DNA of 64,000 nucleotides from Fistulifera solaris (Eukaryota > Bacillariophyta > Bacillariophyceae > Naviculales > Stauroneidaceae): the NCBI GenBank assembly GCA_030295235.1, contig AP026130.1:992001-1056000 (forward strand), read 5' to 3'. A program made the translations under genes and the position numbers. Shown here one piece after another: positions 1 to 12,507 of the stretch. Numbering within the stretch: position 1 is the stretch's first letter; each line of letters starts with the position of its first letter. The notes under the pieces are model-generated. The model saw nothing but the letters and a program-made list of their open reading frames with translations. It was not told the origin of the DNA and did not search any database.

Positions 1-276
1 TTATCTTGAGTGATGAGAACCGTTGCAGCAATCGCGGCATTCCAAGCGACTGAGGTGCAAGGTGCAAATGCGCTTGTGCATCGCCGTTTTTTCTTCAATC
101 CTCATGCATCACTTGATGCTGTTCTTGTTGTGCAGTAAACACGCTTTGCTTACAGCTACAGATCATCCTTCTGAAATAACATCGCTAACAAGCTTCTCTT
201 GTAAGCGCGCGCCTTTCCACTTTGATACCGGTGTCCCGAAATTCTCCAATTAGTTCGAATTACAGAGGTCACAACA

Positions 277-2391
277 ATGCAGGGAAATACTCCGCAACCT
301 TCGGCGTCTTCGTCCTACTCGTTTGATAACATTGAAAGCATGGAAACATCCCTCCACGAACATCCCATGGGATCTAAATACGATCTTCCTGTTACGTCAT
401 CGGACGTTGTGGATACTGAAGCCGCTGTCGGTCCGGACATTGAAAGTTTCGAGGTAGACGGAGACACCAATCGCATGAACCCTTTCGCTGTACGAGACAG
501 CCGCACGCTGACATGGAGAAATGTGCACCTGACTCTGGTAAGAAAGTGATCTACTTCTCGCTCCGTTTCACCTACAAGTCTCACAACTCATGCTTTCGAA
601 AGGTCGGCACCAAGTATAGAGAAGAAAAGAAAATTCTCGATAATGTTTGTGGTGAAATTCCAGAGCGAAAGACAACAGCCATTATGGGAGCCAGTGGGGC
701 CGGAAAAACAAGTTTATTGAACGTGTTGGCTGGTCGATTGCAATCGAGTCGAGAATTGCGTGTCGAAGGAGAAATTCGCATCAACAATGAGTTGGTCGAG
801 CCCACCGATATCAATGTTCGCCGTCAGATTGCCTTTGTTGCACAAGATGATAGTCTGCAAGTCACAGCCACTCCCCGAGAGGCGATTCGGTTCTCGGCGC
901 GGTTGCGTTTGTCCAGAGACGTGTCCAAGGAAGAAATTGATCAATTGACGGACCGGATGTTACTCGAACTTGGATTGACGGATTGTGCGGATACTATCGT
1001 AGGAGGTGCTTTGATCAAGGGCATTTCCGGTGGAGAGCGCAAACGCACTAGTGTTGGTGTAGAGCTAGTGACAAGGCCGGGGGTTGTTTTCCTGGATGAA
1101 CCGACATCCGGCTTGGATTCGTACTCGTCTCTGCAATGTTGCAATGTGCTTCGCAAAGTGGCACAAGCTGGCGCTAGTGTACTGTTTACAATTCACCAAC
1201 CCTCCTCGGAGATTTTTGAGTCAATCGATCAACTCATCTTGATGAATAAGGGGCGGGTCATGTTTCAGGGAGCAGTAAAGGATATGCCTGCCGCCTTTGG
1301 GAAATTTGGCTATCCTATACCCAACAACTACAATCCAGCCGATTTTGTCATTGTAAGTACAACCTGCTATTAGATTGCTGATACGGTGCAATACAGGTTT
1401 GCTCACAAATTATTCAATAACTCAGGATCTTGCACAAACCGTCTCTATCACCGAACTGGAGAAAGCTGGTTTCTTTCAAAATGATTCATTGGATGGAAAG
1501 AAAGACGACGGCTTATGTCACAACAGTTTGAACACAGAAACTAGTGTTGTCGACGCACCGCCACCCGGAATCGCAACACAGAGCCGTTTGCTTTTTCTGC
1601 GTGAGCTTCACCACATGCATAGGGATTGGACTGTCACTTTCTCCAGAGTTGTGGTTAGCTCGGTCGTCGGATTGTTCCTGGGCATGCTTTTTCTCGATGT
1701 TGGAGATACAGATAGGAGTGATAGAATTCTTCTGCAAAGTTACCTGGGAGGTGTTATGATCATCCTTTGTGCCATGATGATCGTCCAGATGCAAGTTTCT
1801 ATGTTCGTCATCCCCGACGAACGACCCATCTTTCTTCGCGAGTTCAGCACAAATCATTATGCAGTTCTCTCGTACATGGTATCACATCTTTTGGCGGAAG
1901 CTGTGCTAACCGCAGTGCAGGTGTTTATCTTGCTTTCCTTGGTGTATTGGACGATGGGGTTGAGTGGCAGGTTTGTCGTTCACTTCTTGTCTACGTTTGC
2001 CTTCTCGCTTGTGACGGCAGCCCAGGCTGTTCTTGTTGGATGCTTGGCTGGTAACAACGTAAAGTTGGCGATTCAGATGCAGCCTCTCTTAATTGTTCCA
2101 CAGATGCTCTTCTCCGGTTTCTTCTTACCTACAGACATGATGCCTGATTGGCTTGCTTGGCTACAACATCTTTGCACTATGGTATACTCGGCTCGAATCA
2201 TGGTTGTGGAGGAATTTGAACACTGCAGCGATATTCCCGCGGAACAAGCGAATTGCGACGACATGATAAAAGCCACAGCTGCAGATCCCAACGATGTTTG
2301 GTGGTACTGGCTAGTGCTCGCCATGATGTATGTTGTGTATCGAACATTAGCTGTAGTCGTTCTCCGGAAGTCAGCCTTAAGATTCTACTAA
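277..2391 (+). CDS. ABCG-family (White-type) half-transporter, copy 1
   Basis: This is an ATP-driven membrane half-transporter, expected to dimerise and move lipids, sterols or xenobiotics; the substrate cannot be told from sequence. Three exons (277-537, 603-1352, 1426-2391), joined by phase-0 GT-AG introns of 65 and 73 nt, give 658 residues. The nucleotide-binding domain comes first, the ABCG order: Walker A GASGAGKTS near residue 116, ABC signature ISGGERKR near 228, Walker B VVFLDEPTSGLDS near 248 and the H-loop TIHQPSS near 281. The C-terminal third is an ABC2-type membrane domain with about six hydrophobic segments. The frame is intact and the start is the first ATG in frame with exon 1. 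A paralogue with the same exon plan lies 600 bp downstream, so this is a tandem duplication. The N-terminal 80 residues are acidic and not recognisable. Confidence 0.93.
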
Positions 2392-2992
2392 GATGTTAAT
2401 TTGATTAGAAACGACTGGTTTCGAGTACATTTCGACGGACGCGGCTGTTTTCTTTGTAGAGCTTACGCACTTCCTAGGTAACCTCTAGGTTACATATTTA
2501 TGCGCAATAGTTTGTTTCGTCCTTAGTTGGTGCAAGGGAAATCACCCCGTCACGCACGGTCATTAAAAAGGACATGCATACGTGGAATTTATCATTCGTC
2601 TACTCTAATTTCATATGGCTAATGACCATTATCCTCGAGCACTCGTATAAAAAGTACATAATTTATGGTTTTTTCCTAAGCAAAACTGCAGATGCGTCAT
2701 TCTTGCTCCTGACGTCTGTCGGATTTCAGAAACCGTTTCAGCCAGTCACACATCAAGTCACGACGATGCGCAAAATGCCCCTCATAAGTTTTCGCCCACA
2801 AAACTCAAATCATCGAGTCTCGGTTTCGCTTCCATCGGCGCCGAGCACAAATTGTACGAGAAGGGTGTCTCGTGCCCCAAGCATCTTCCATTCTACTCTT
2901 CTGAAGCATGGCGAACTAGAAAGCGTGTGAAACTTGGATTTGAAATAGAACGTTAAAAAGGAGAAGGCGACTGCATCAAGACCCAAGCTACA
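2392..2992. other. Spacer between the tandem ABCG genes
   Basis: About 600 bp with no supportable gene. A 118-codon reading frame at 2574-2930 has no recognisable domain and an unlikely composition, so it is not called. A TGACGT half-site lies near 2709. The region presumably holds the 3' end of copy 1 and the promoter of copy 2. Confidence 0.5.
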
Positions 2993-5063
2993 ATGAGATT
3001 ACGTAATTTCGAGGAATTCGACGAAAACAGATTGCCAAGCAAGCCGCACTATCATAATGATGAAAATCCGTCGCATTCTTCCAGTGGAGTCGAGATGGCG
3101 ATTGACTTTGAGGATCGAGCTACAAAACATGCCGACGGGTCCCAACTCATTGATGTCTATCCTAATGACGAGGAAATCCAAATAAAAGGCGCTATTACAG
3201 ACCCGTTTGCAATCAGAGAGGGCAGTACCCTTTCGTGGGAAAATATGAGTATGACTGTGGTAAGTGCTGTCGCTCCTACGCAACTCGATTTGTTCGCCCT
3301 TTTCCCACCACCAGTCGCAGAATGCATCGGGAAGGAAAGTTCTCGATGATTGCTCGGGCACAGTTCCGAAGCGCCACATGACTGCTTTAATGGGAATGTC
3401 AGGGACCGGCAAATCTTCCATCTTGAACATATTGTCTGGCCGGCAACGATCGACACGGGATGTTGCAATTCAAGCAGACGTCTTTCTTGATGACTACAAA
3501 TTAGATCCGACCAACATGATGGTTCGCCGTTCTATTGCGTTTGTGGCACAAGACGACTCACTGTTGGCAACGTCAACACCACGAGAGGCAATCAGATTTT
3601 CCGCCAAAATGCGACTTCCTCGGACGACTTCAAGTGAGGAACTACATCTATTAACGGATAGCATGCTGGAAGAGCTGGGTTTGATTAGTTGTGCAGATTC
3701 GTTAGTGGGCGGTCCTCTTATCAAGGGCATTTCTGGAGGAGAGAGAAAGCGTACTAGTGTTGGTATTGAGCTGGTGACGATGCCTTCAATCGTTTGTCTT
3801 GACGAACCAACCTCTGGTTTAGACGCGTTTTCTGCACTTCAATGTTGCGAAGTTTTGAGAAAAGTTGCCAATGCTGGAGCTAGTGTTTTATTCACCATTC
3901 ATCAGCCATCGTCCGAAATATTTGAAAGCTTGGATCATCTTATTTTAATGAATGGTGGGCGTGTAATGTACCAGGGTTCGGTGAAAGATGTTTCAGCTTT
4001 CTTTAGCGCCCGAGGTCACCCGGTTCCGAAAAACTATAACCCAGCGGATTGGCTTATCGTAAGTGGCCTGCTTGCATTCAACTCGCAATTTAATGTGTAT
4101 TGTCTCACGTTCGATTTGTAGGATGTTGCACAATGTGTGTCCATGGAGGACCTGATCGAAGCTGGGTACTTCAATTCTGAACAAAGGGTTAGAAGCTATA
4201 GAAAATCCGTTTGTTGTCTAAAAGATAACGATTCAATAAGTGCTGGTGAAGAAGTGGTAAATCTCTTTCGAAGAGAGCTGGTGAACCTGAAACGTGATTG
4301 GACGGCGCCGTTTAACAGAGTGTTTGTGATGGGAACCTTGTCACTTTTCATCGGGATGATCTTCTTCGACGTTGGAAATGCCGACAAGCTCGATCCTTTC
4401 ACCCTTCAAAGTCAGTTCGGTGCCATGATGATCGTGTTAATCACATGTATGATGAGTGCCGTGCAGTTGACAATGTTTGTTTACCCTGAACAACGACCGA
4501 TATTCCTTCGCGAATATAGCACAAATCACTATTCTGCCTTTTCCTACCTCATGGCTCATCTAACCGCTGAAGCAATTTTAGTTGCCGTGAAAGTCTTCAT
4601 GGTTGTCACGCCTATCTACTTCATGGTTAGTTTGTCGGGAAGTTACCTCATCTACATTCTGCTCACGTTTACACTATCCATGGCCATTACCGCGCAAGCG
4701 ACTTGCGCGGCGTGTCTCGGTGGCGATAACGTGAAGCTGGTGACTCAATTAACGCCTCTGATCTTTCAACCGCAGTTACTCTTCGCCGGCTTCTTCCTAA
4801 GCCCAGAGCTGATGCCGATCTGGATTCGCCCTATCCAGTTAGTGTGTACTATGACATATGCAACTCGAATATTGGTTGTGGAGGAGTTCCATGATTGCAG
4901 CAGCGATGCCAGAGAGAACGAAGCTTGTTCGAAAATGCTGGAGAGCACTAGGTCCGACCCGGATGACGTCTGGTGGAATTGGCTTGTTTTAGCTGGTATT
5001 TTTGTTTTCTTCAGGCTATTGGCCGTCTTCTTGCTGCAGCGATCAGCTAACAAATTTTACTAA
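2993..5063 (+). CDS. ABCG-family (White-type) half-transporter, copy 2
   Basis: Tandem paralogue of the upstream gene, with the same three-exon plan: 2993-3259, 3315-4058 and 4122-5063, about 650 residues. Both introns sit at the same places as in copy 1, just before the NBD and just after the NPAD motif that closes it, so the duplication post-dates the introns. Visible motifs are Walker A GMSGTGKSS, signature ISGGERKR, Walker B IVCLDEPTSGLD and H-loop TIHQPSS, then an ABC2-type membrane domain. The exon 2 acceptor is ambiguous: AG at 3314 and AG at 3320 are 6 nt apart and both keep the frame, so isoforms differing by two residues (Ser-Gln) are possible. The frame is intact. Substrate unknown; half-size implies homo- or heterodimers, perhaps with copy 1. 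Confidence 0.92.
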
Positions 5064-5094
5064 GCTGTTATTCCTGAAAGATGAATTCATTTCA

Positions 5095-5717
5095 TTAGTA
5101 CTTGTGCCGTTTGCGCTCTGTTTCTGATGGTCCTCCTGATTGCCGTTCCATTGTAGCTACGACACCAACTTTCGTACCTTCATCCTGGCTGGTTGAAAAG
5201 ATACTCTTGTCCTTAATTTTCCTTTTCTTTTGGAATGATTGCCAGGACTTCTGTTTCTTCTCCGACTCGATCTCCTTCATCTCCTGACGGTGTTTGCTTT
5301 ATCGCCCGACGTTTACGATTTTTCTCAGCTTCAGTGTCATTATCGCGAGGAATCAAGTGATCGGGTATTTGAAACTCCTTGACTTTTTTTTGATGTCTTT
5401 ATGAGTTCCGCTGGCTCACCTTCGGCTCGAGGGAAAGCATGGGTGTCCTGTTCGCCGAAATGTGTGCTAGATAGATCTGTTTGCCCAACTGAGGTCTCAA
5501 CTGCGGCTTCTAAAGCCTTTTCAAGAATATCCGGCTCAAACTTCGATGTTGATCTCTTTTCGGTCTCTAATGATTGTTTAGTAATAGAGAGAAGTTCCTC
5601 GAGGTCTGATTTCAGGGAAAGTAGAGCCTCGTCGGTCGGAGATGCCGCCAACAGCTGCTCTACATCGGCCAGCTGGTTCTCATATTCTCGAATTTGTTCA
5701 GCGATCGCTTCAGCCAT
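5095..5717 (-). CDS. SPF30/SMNDC1-like splicing factor, apparently without a Tudor domain
   Basis: SPF30 family proteins act in spliceosome assembly. The N-terminus (IREYENQLADVEQLL, then SLKSDLEELLSITKQ) matches the SPF30 leucine-rich helical head. The C-terminus (KEFQIPDHLIPRDNDTEAEK, then WQSFQKKRK, then KVGVVATMERQSGG) matches the plant/animal SPF30 tail. These blocks lie on one strand in three frames with shifts near 5384-5391 (a run of eight A) and near 5300 (a run of A), and no plausible intron joins them, so I read two homopolymer indels. Between head and tail, where a Tudor domain of about 60 residues should be, there are only about 50 residues with almost no aromatic residues, so no methyl-arginine cage can be seen. 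The ATG at 5717 begins the conserved head. A decayed pseudogene is the alternative. Confidence 0.72.
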
Positions 5718-7121
5718 GCCTGGTACTTCAGGTTGTAATGCTCGGTGCGCTTTTGATGAATAAGTTCTTTGCTTATTATAGATTGTTTAGTTCTTGTTTT
5801 TCGCAAGCAATGCATTGAAATGATAAAATGCACCGCGATCACCGATCAATCGATCACAGACGACGGTCAGACCAAAATCTGACAAACTACAAACTCCGGT
5901 CAACGTCAACGGTAAAGTTGGCCCTGACAATGCGTGTAGACCGCGTCTAAAACCGCATTTACTTTTTAAAAGCTATAGTAATGCGCGTTGCATAAAAATC
6001 TCGACGAGCATTTATCGCCAAGAATGCGCGCATCTCCGAAAAGCTCATTTATTTCGTTGCCTTTCAAAACAGTTCTTGATCATCACAATGATACCAAACT
6101 ACTTGATAGTTTCAAAAAAATACTTGTATCGATAGTCCTCATTATAAGCGGGATATGGAAGCTTCCGGGCCGATGGTTTGGTGACGCCAAATCATCAAAT
6201 TTTGAATTGCATTCATGTTACCTTGCGGATGCACGGCGATCACGTCCGAAACCCATTTTCATGCCAGCAATTCTTGGCTACCGACGGAAAAGAACGGTTC
6301 TTAGCTTGGAGATGGCAAGGCTATGTTATATTGAGTCAAAAGCTTCGTCGAGTGACCGTCAGAATATTCAACAATAAGCAACACACCCTTGATTGACGAC
6401 CGGCGAGACTTTCTTTTCGTGCAAAGTTCGGCGTGCTATGGAGTATTTTCTGGGAGTTAAACCGCTTTTTTCTCATAAAGGACAATCTACAACCCATATT
6501 GTATCAAAGGATTGAGTAAAGCACGCGAAGTGGGAGGGTAAATGACAGCAAACACACCAAGAACAATCCACAATTCGTGATCATCACACAACTGCGCGAG
6601 ACGACGGCGTTATTGGTCCTTACGGGAGCTACTTTGGCTTTCTTTGGTCTCTCTGAGTACATTGGGGTATTTGGGAGTGCGTCTGGTGCATTCTTAGCCA
6701 TCAGGGGGAGTTAAGATAAGCTAATTCGACACCATAATAATGCCGTAATCAACACTTTCAATGGGAAAAATGCAAAACCGTAGAGACATTTACCCTTATT
6801 TACTATCGTATTTATAGTAGAAGCCCAAATTTTACGTGTATAAGCGGCCAACTCTACCGTTGACCGGAGTTTGTATGTGTTAAGTCTGCATTTCCTGTTT
6901 CATAATATGTTCTATTTTAACCTGATGTTCAAATGTAGCTACTCACGCTGGTTACCCTCAAGCATCATTTCCTAAAATCCCTGCAGCGCGCACCACACAA
7001 GGCTATGGCCCTCTCTGGAGACCCCAGACCAAAGCTAGAAACCAGATGATGCGTGCGGGGATCTATGTCGATACAAAACTGTTTCCTTGCCTGACTTCTG
7101 TAAAAGCAAATTACAGCAAAC
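5718..7121. other. Gene-poor stretch of 1.4 kb
   Basis: No supportable complete gene. AT-rich, with several stop-interrupted frames. On the plus strand about 6553-6714, an open stretch of some 54 codons ends in a hydrophobic segment (ALLVLTGATLAFFGLSEYIG) and a stop at 6712-6714. It looks like the last transmembrane segment of a membrane protein, possibly a terminal exon or relic, but nothing upstream supports a gene. Confidence 0.4.
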
Positions 7122-10100
7122 TTACAGAGCTAATACGGAGCTCGACTTTGCTCCCCTGTTAGTCCGCACAGCTCCTTTATCAGCCTTGCCATAAAAATAT
7201 CCTCTTCCGAAGAGCCAGTTCTTCGTTTTCGCAACCAAGCCCGTTCCTACTTTCGTGGCCACAAGCGAAGTTCCGTAATCGTCAGTGAATATCTTTGGAA
7301 AAAACAATTTACGCGCCGTGTCAAGCCAAAGGACTGTTGAGCTGAGCATTGCAATAGAGATGATATCCTTGCCGCTAAGTGCTTCCGTTTGAAATACCTG
7401 CTGAAATGGAGGCGCAAAGACAATTAAAAACTGCCCCACCATGCTCAAACCAACTGCCCAAATGAAAGCCATGTTCTTCAGTTTTGCAAGAAGTGCAACT
7501 TTAGGTGCCACATAACGTTAAACCTCCTCAAAACACGATAAATACTTACTCCAAAAATTGGAAGTTCGTAAAAGCACTTGTTGGCCGATCGACACACATA
7601 CGCATTAAAAAGATCGCAATTAACGAACGTCATGAATGTCATTGTCGTGTCTCGCTTCGAAACGTTACCGTCTTCCAATTCATGTGAGAAAACTGGCAAA
7701 GAAAAATCATTGTCAATGAGACGTGTGGGCCTGATGATCGCTTCCTGTTTGGCATCGTTTGTGAACACCTTACCTTTCAGCGTCAGAAACAGAATAAGGA
7801 CTGAACTTGATATAGCACGCAATAGTAATGCTCTCGTCACAATAGGATCATTAGAGCGTCTTGGTTTCGCCTCTAAAATGGCGTCAGAGACGGGTTCAAC
7901 TCCAAGGCTTTGGGCAGGAGGACCATCCATAACAACATTGATCCACAAAATTTGCATTGCATTCAAGGGCGGTGGCAAACCCAGCGCAGTAGCTATACCA
8001 GCGAGAGATAGTGCCGCGAAGGATGTGCTTAACTGGAAAGCAAGGAAGCAGCGTATATTGAAAAATATCCCTTTTCCCTCTCTGATAGCAGTCGTTATGG
8101 TGCTGAAATTGTCATCGGCAAGTACTACGTCGGCAGCTTCTTTAGCGACATCAGTGCCTTTTCCCATAGCTATTCCTACATCCGAGGCTTTTAACGAGAG
8201 AGCGTCGTTTACTCCGTCGCCGGTCATAGCTACGATTTCGCCACTCGTTTGCACTTTTCAAACAAGGTAAGAAATGGTCGAATTCAAGGGTTCACACAAT
8301 TTGCATCTCTACGTACATGCTCGAACAATGGCGAGTTTGTGCCGTGGAACAACACGGTAGAACACTCGCACATTCAAAATACTAAACGGCAGATTCTCTG
8401 GCGGTATCGCATCGAGTTCAGCCCCACTCAGCGACTCGGTGACGCCATTCTCGACATCGTTTGACGACAAAAGTAGATCACTCAGACCATCTACTACGTA
8501 CTCAGGGTCGACGTCTCCGATGATCCCACACCGTTTGGCGATTGCGATTGCTGTTTCCTTCGAGTCGCCGGTCACCATCATCACTTTTACGCCTCCCGCC
8601 CGTAACTTCCGAATAGACTCGGAGACTCCCTCGCGTGGAGGGTCCTCCATTCCCATCAGTCCAGCAAAAGTCAAGTGTCCCAGTGTTCGGCCGAATGCGA
8701 AAGCAAGAACCCGAAGTCCACTTGCGGCCATGCGTCGAGACTGAGAAAGCACAAGTGCTCTGTCGTCTTCGGCAAGATTGTCCGATGCGCCATTTGGGAG
8801 AACAAAGGAAACACACTCGCCCAAAACCTTCTCAGGCATCCCCTTGACAAAATAAAGACTTCCATCAGCAGACAACCGACTCCCTCGTTTTGGAGGTGTT
8901 TGCACGGAACACGCGTCTGTAAATGTTTCGCAAACATGAATTCCGTTCACCGGCCGAGCCCTAACTTCCATACATTTCCTATCACTTGTAAACGGCACTT
9001 CCTGAAGTCGATGATATTGAGGCCTAGGATCAGGAACACCAGCCTTAGCCGCCGCTACTAATAACGCCAGTTCGGTAGGTTGACCAGAAAGCGTACCGCC
9101 CGTGTGACCTTCAGCCTCAGCGTCAATGCACTCGACAAGTGTTGCGTTATTACACAGACAAGCAGTGTTTAAAAGAGCGCTCAGCGCCTTGAATTCGGCA
9201 AAGTCAATTTGCTGTGCTTTGTATGAAGCCGCGCGCTGCTCGCCGAGAGTACTTGAGCATGTCAACTTCCCAGAATCAACCCCATAGCCGACACCTGTGT
9301 AAGTGAAGTTGGTCTGAGGCCATGCAAGAGTGAACATACTTCGAACCGTCATCTCGTTTTGCGTGAGAGTCCCTGTTTTATCTGACGCTACGGATGTAAT
9401 ACAACCTAATGACTCCACAACGGGAAGCTTTTTCACAATCGCTTTGCATCGCGCCATTCTCAAAACACCCAAAGCCAACGTAACGGTGACGCAAATCGGA
9501 AGACCTTCTGGTATAGCAGCAACCGCAAGACTAACAGCCACCGTGAGCGTTTCCAACAGTGGTCGACCCTTCAGCCATCCCCACAGACCAATCACAATAA
9601 TAGCAAGTGAACTGAAAAATGCAAGTCTTTGTCCAAGCTCATCGATTTTTATTTGAAGAGGTGACTTTCGGCTAGCTACTTGACCCAGCTCCATTGAAAT
9701 CTTGCCGAACTCAGTGGAACAGCCGACAGCAAGAACGATCGCTCTGGCGCGACCAGATATCACCATGGTCCCAGCAAAGGCGACGTTCTCCTGTTGTGTC
9801 AACAGTGGATTTGGCGGTAATCGAAGTCCTTCACCGGTTTTGGCGACAGGGTGGTTTTCACCAGTTAGCGACGACTCGTCCACCATGAGCTCCACCGAGT
9901 CTACTATTCTACAATCGGCTGGTACACGACTAATGCGCGTTGAGACTAAGACAGAACATTTGAACGCAATCGCCGAACGAACTACTTACTCTCCAGTGGA
10001 TAAAATGACAAGGTCTCCAACCACAAGGTCAACGGCCAAAAAGTCGTCCATTACTTTTCCATCCCTCACCACGGTACATTCATGAGGAACCAAATGAGCC

Positions 10101-10570
10101 AATTTCTCTAGAGCTACGTCGGATCGATACTCTTGAATTGCAGCCACCAAGCTCACAATCATCAACGCAATAGAAATGCTGACAGCATCTGCCACATTTC
10201 CGAGAATCACAGAGATACCAGCCGAACCCAGAAGCATCAGTATAAGCGGCTCTTTAAATTGCGACATTACTCCCTCCACTATGGGCTGTATTTTCGAGAA
10301 CAAGCGCCCGCGCAAACCTCGCGTCGTTTCATTGTCTCCCTCGCTATCACCTTTCATTCGATTCGCACCGAACCGACGGCGCAACAAAGAAATTTGTCGC
10401 GACGGCCATCCATGACTGAGCAGTTGCGAAGTATTACTCGTTTCCTTGCTAAAGGCAAGTGCTGCTATGTGTCGTGCGACGTCTTCGGGCTGCCAGGAGC
10501 ATTCTTCGGACCGTGTGTAGGGATATTCTTCTTCCGTTGCGAGTGTCCTTTTGCTGTTTGTTGTTATCAT
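7122..10570 (-). CDS. P2A-type Ca2+/Mn2+-transporting ATPase (SPCA/PMR1 type)
   Basis: P-type pump that moves Ca2+ and probably Mn2+ into the Golgi or secretory pathway. Four exons on the minus strand (10570-9990, 9929-8317, 8253-7550, 7475-7122) with introns of 60, 63 and 74 nt give about 1083 residues in one intact frame. Motifs in order: N-terminal cation-ATPase region, M1/M2 ([18 protein letters not shown]), the actuator stretch DRVPADC then DESSLTGEN, the phosphorylation site [11 protein letters not shown], the nucleotide-binding [21 protein letters not shown], the hinge MTGDGVNDA, and M5-M10 including [13 protein letters not shown]. The tail [14 protein letters not shown] closely resembles the SPCA family rather than SERCA or PMCA, and there is no calmodulin-binding tail. 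The start is the ATG ahead of the first conserved region. Confidence 0.93.
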
Positions 10571-10830
10571 TGCCGACGCACCAAAAAGTATTACAATAAC
10601 GGACTTTATTTAGAATAAAGAGAGTGATGGCTTGAAAAATGCTTTAATTATTAACGTTTCCCTTTCTATGACTTCCTCTTGCGATTCGTTTCTGGCAAAA
10701 AGTGCGAGGCGGTTTATGATGAGAGTGTGAGAAATGTACAAGTAACTCGGGACTTAAATAGCAATGACACGGTCACGCACAATTCGACCCTCCTAAGAAA
10801 AGAAAAGTCGAAATTCTAGAAGTACAACAC

Positions 10831-12507
10831 CTAAGTTATTCCAAACGCTTGAAGGCTAAAACGTTCACTTATCTGTTTCCTTTTTCTTTTCGCTTTGAAT
10901 CTTTCAGCACCTTCCAAAGCTTCTGCGGCTTGCTGAAGAGCATTGCGGACTTCCTCATCGAGTGAGGACAAATCTCGACGTGTTGAGGAATCCTTCTTGT
11001 CGACCTTGTCAACTATAGCCTGTTTCGGCGGAGAAGGGGGTGCTTTCAATGAAGACTTCTTGACATCTTCCGATGCATTGGACTGATTTGAAGGTGGCGT
11101 AGGAGGGGGTAATGGCTTGTTCTTGGCGACAGGTGACGATGGTGGAGTTGGTTTCTGCAGAGCCGGAGTGGCCATTTTTACTTGTACCGACTGCTCTGCT
11201 TTGACTGTCATTCCTTTCTCGGCCGCGTTGGAACTCGTTTGCTGCTTATTCGAGTCCAATTTCTCGACCACGGCATTGTATGCAGCAGTTCCGACTGTTT
11301 TCCCAAGCCACCACGTTGCTTTCCCTGTCGTTTTCAACACGAATCCCGCTACTTTGAAAACAACATCGCTCGCTTTTGGGGGGAGTCGGAGGAGGTTTTG
11401 ACGGTGGTTTCGGTTTTGGCTTTTCCAGTCCCACCAACACTTTCACACTGGTGGCACCATCGTTCACTGTTTCAATGACTTTCGTGATCGTTTGCTTAGT
11501 TTCGTCGGCTTTTCGTTGTACAGTATTTGGTAAATCTCGGACGTCCGCCACGAACTGCTTTGTAGTCGACACGGTGCTTTCCACCTTGTTTTGGATGTCC
11601 TCTACAGTCTCCTTCGCTTTGACAGGTATAGCCTGCACTGTTTCAACTGCATCTTCTACCGTCTCCGGAATGGTTGCTGCAAAGCGGGCCGTCGATTCCG
11701 CGGCTTTTGAATTTCCCCAGGCACCGATCGCACAAAATCAACGAACGATTTGATACTATCGACTACCGAATAAACAAAATCCTTCACTTCCTCCACCTTC
11801 TTTTGAGTTTCTAGTCTCTGCAAGCGGATTCTTTCTTTGCCTTCCAATTGAACTAGTTCGACTTGGGCTACCAGCCGACTGAATATATTTCCCGACCGCA
11901 AGCGAGGCTCTAACTCAGCCAATACTTGGGGACTCAGCAAGCTACTCTTACTGCTCACTTCGGCTACCGATAGAACTGGTAAAGAGTTGACTCGCTTTGA
12001 TGGAACTTCGGCTGATGCCTCGGGCTTGTTTGTGATAGCCTTTCCGGCGAAATCCAGTGTTCCATAAAACACGCCTTTTATCTGATCGAACGGAGAATCC
12101 TTAATCGACTGAGTTTTATCTCCAGTGGCGAACAAAGAGACTGTAGAAGAAGGTTCAGCTTTTCCCAGAAGCGCTGCTTTCCGTTCGGAATAACCATCGA
12201 TGACTTTACTCTCTGCAGCAGCCTTTCCTTTGCCCAAGTTTTGAAGTGTATCGACACCGCTATAAATGGTTTTTTTAAACTGATCAAATTCGCTTATACT
12301 CTTTTCTTTCCTTATAGTTTGTTGCAGTGCTCGTTGAGCCGGAGTCAAGTTCCGTTTATCGTTGTTTTCGATTGCAAAGAGTTTCCCTTTAAATTTGCCG
12401 GACAGACTCTGCTGATTGTGTTTACAGTTTTGAAAAGCCTTCGAAATTACCACCGTTACAGCAAAGACGAATAAGCGAAACAATTTGAACCAGGGTCGAT
12501 CCAACAT
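10831..12507 (-). CDS. Plastid-targeted helical and proline-rich protein, function unknown
   Basis: Not recognised as a known family. From the ATG at 12507 the N-terminus has a basic start, a hydrophobic core (LFRLFVFAVTVVISKAFQN) and an A-F junction typical of diatom bipartite plastid targeting. Next come amphipathic helical segments rich in VD..K.FVD patterns, then repeated helices (VEDAVETVQAIPVKAKETVE) similar to apolipoprotein- or LEA-like amphipathic proteins. Then come PPxPP linkers (KPPSKPPPTPPK; PLPPPTPPSNQ) and a basic C-terminus with a predicted coiled coil. The reading frame changes by one base near 11704-11707 (a TTTT run on the plus strand) and near 11374-11383 (TTTTGGGGGG). Coding character continues smoothly across both, so they are probably assembly indels. 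About 560 residues. It may be a membrane-surface or structural plastid protein; that is inference. Confidence 0.7.

Noticed and set aside
23-253. Short frame upstream of the first ABCG gene
   Set aside because: 76 codons with no domain, ending just before the ABCG start; most likely 5' flank.
2574-2930. 118-codon open frame between the ABCG genes
   Set aside because: No domain, odd composition, no homologue recognised; it overlaps the likely promoter of the second gene.
5401-5763. 120-codon plus-strand frame over the SPF30 gene
   Set aside because: Antisense shadow of the conserved minus-strand SPF30 head.
7578-8270. 230-codon plus-strand frame inside the Ca2+ ATPase
   Set aside because: Antisense shadow of the conserved membrane and hinge region.
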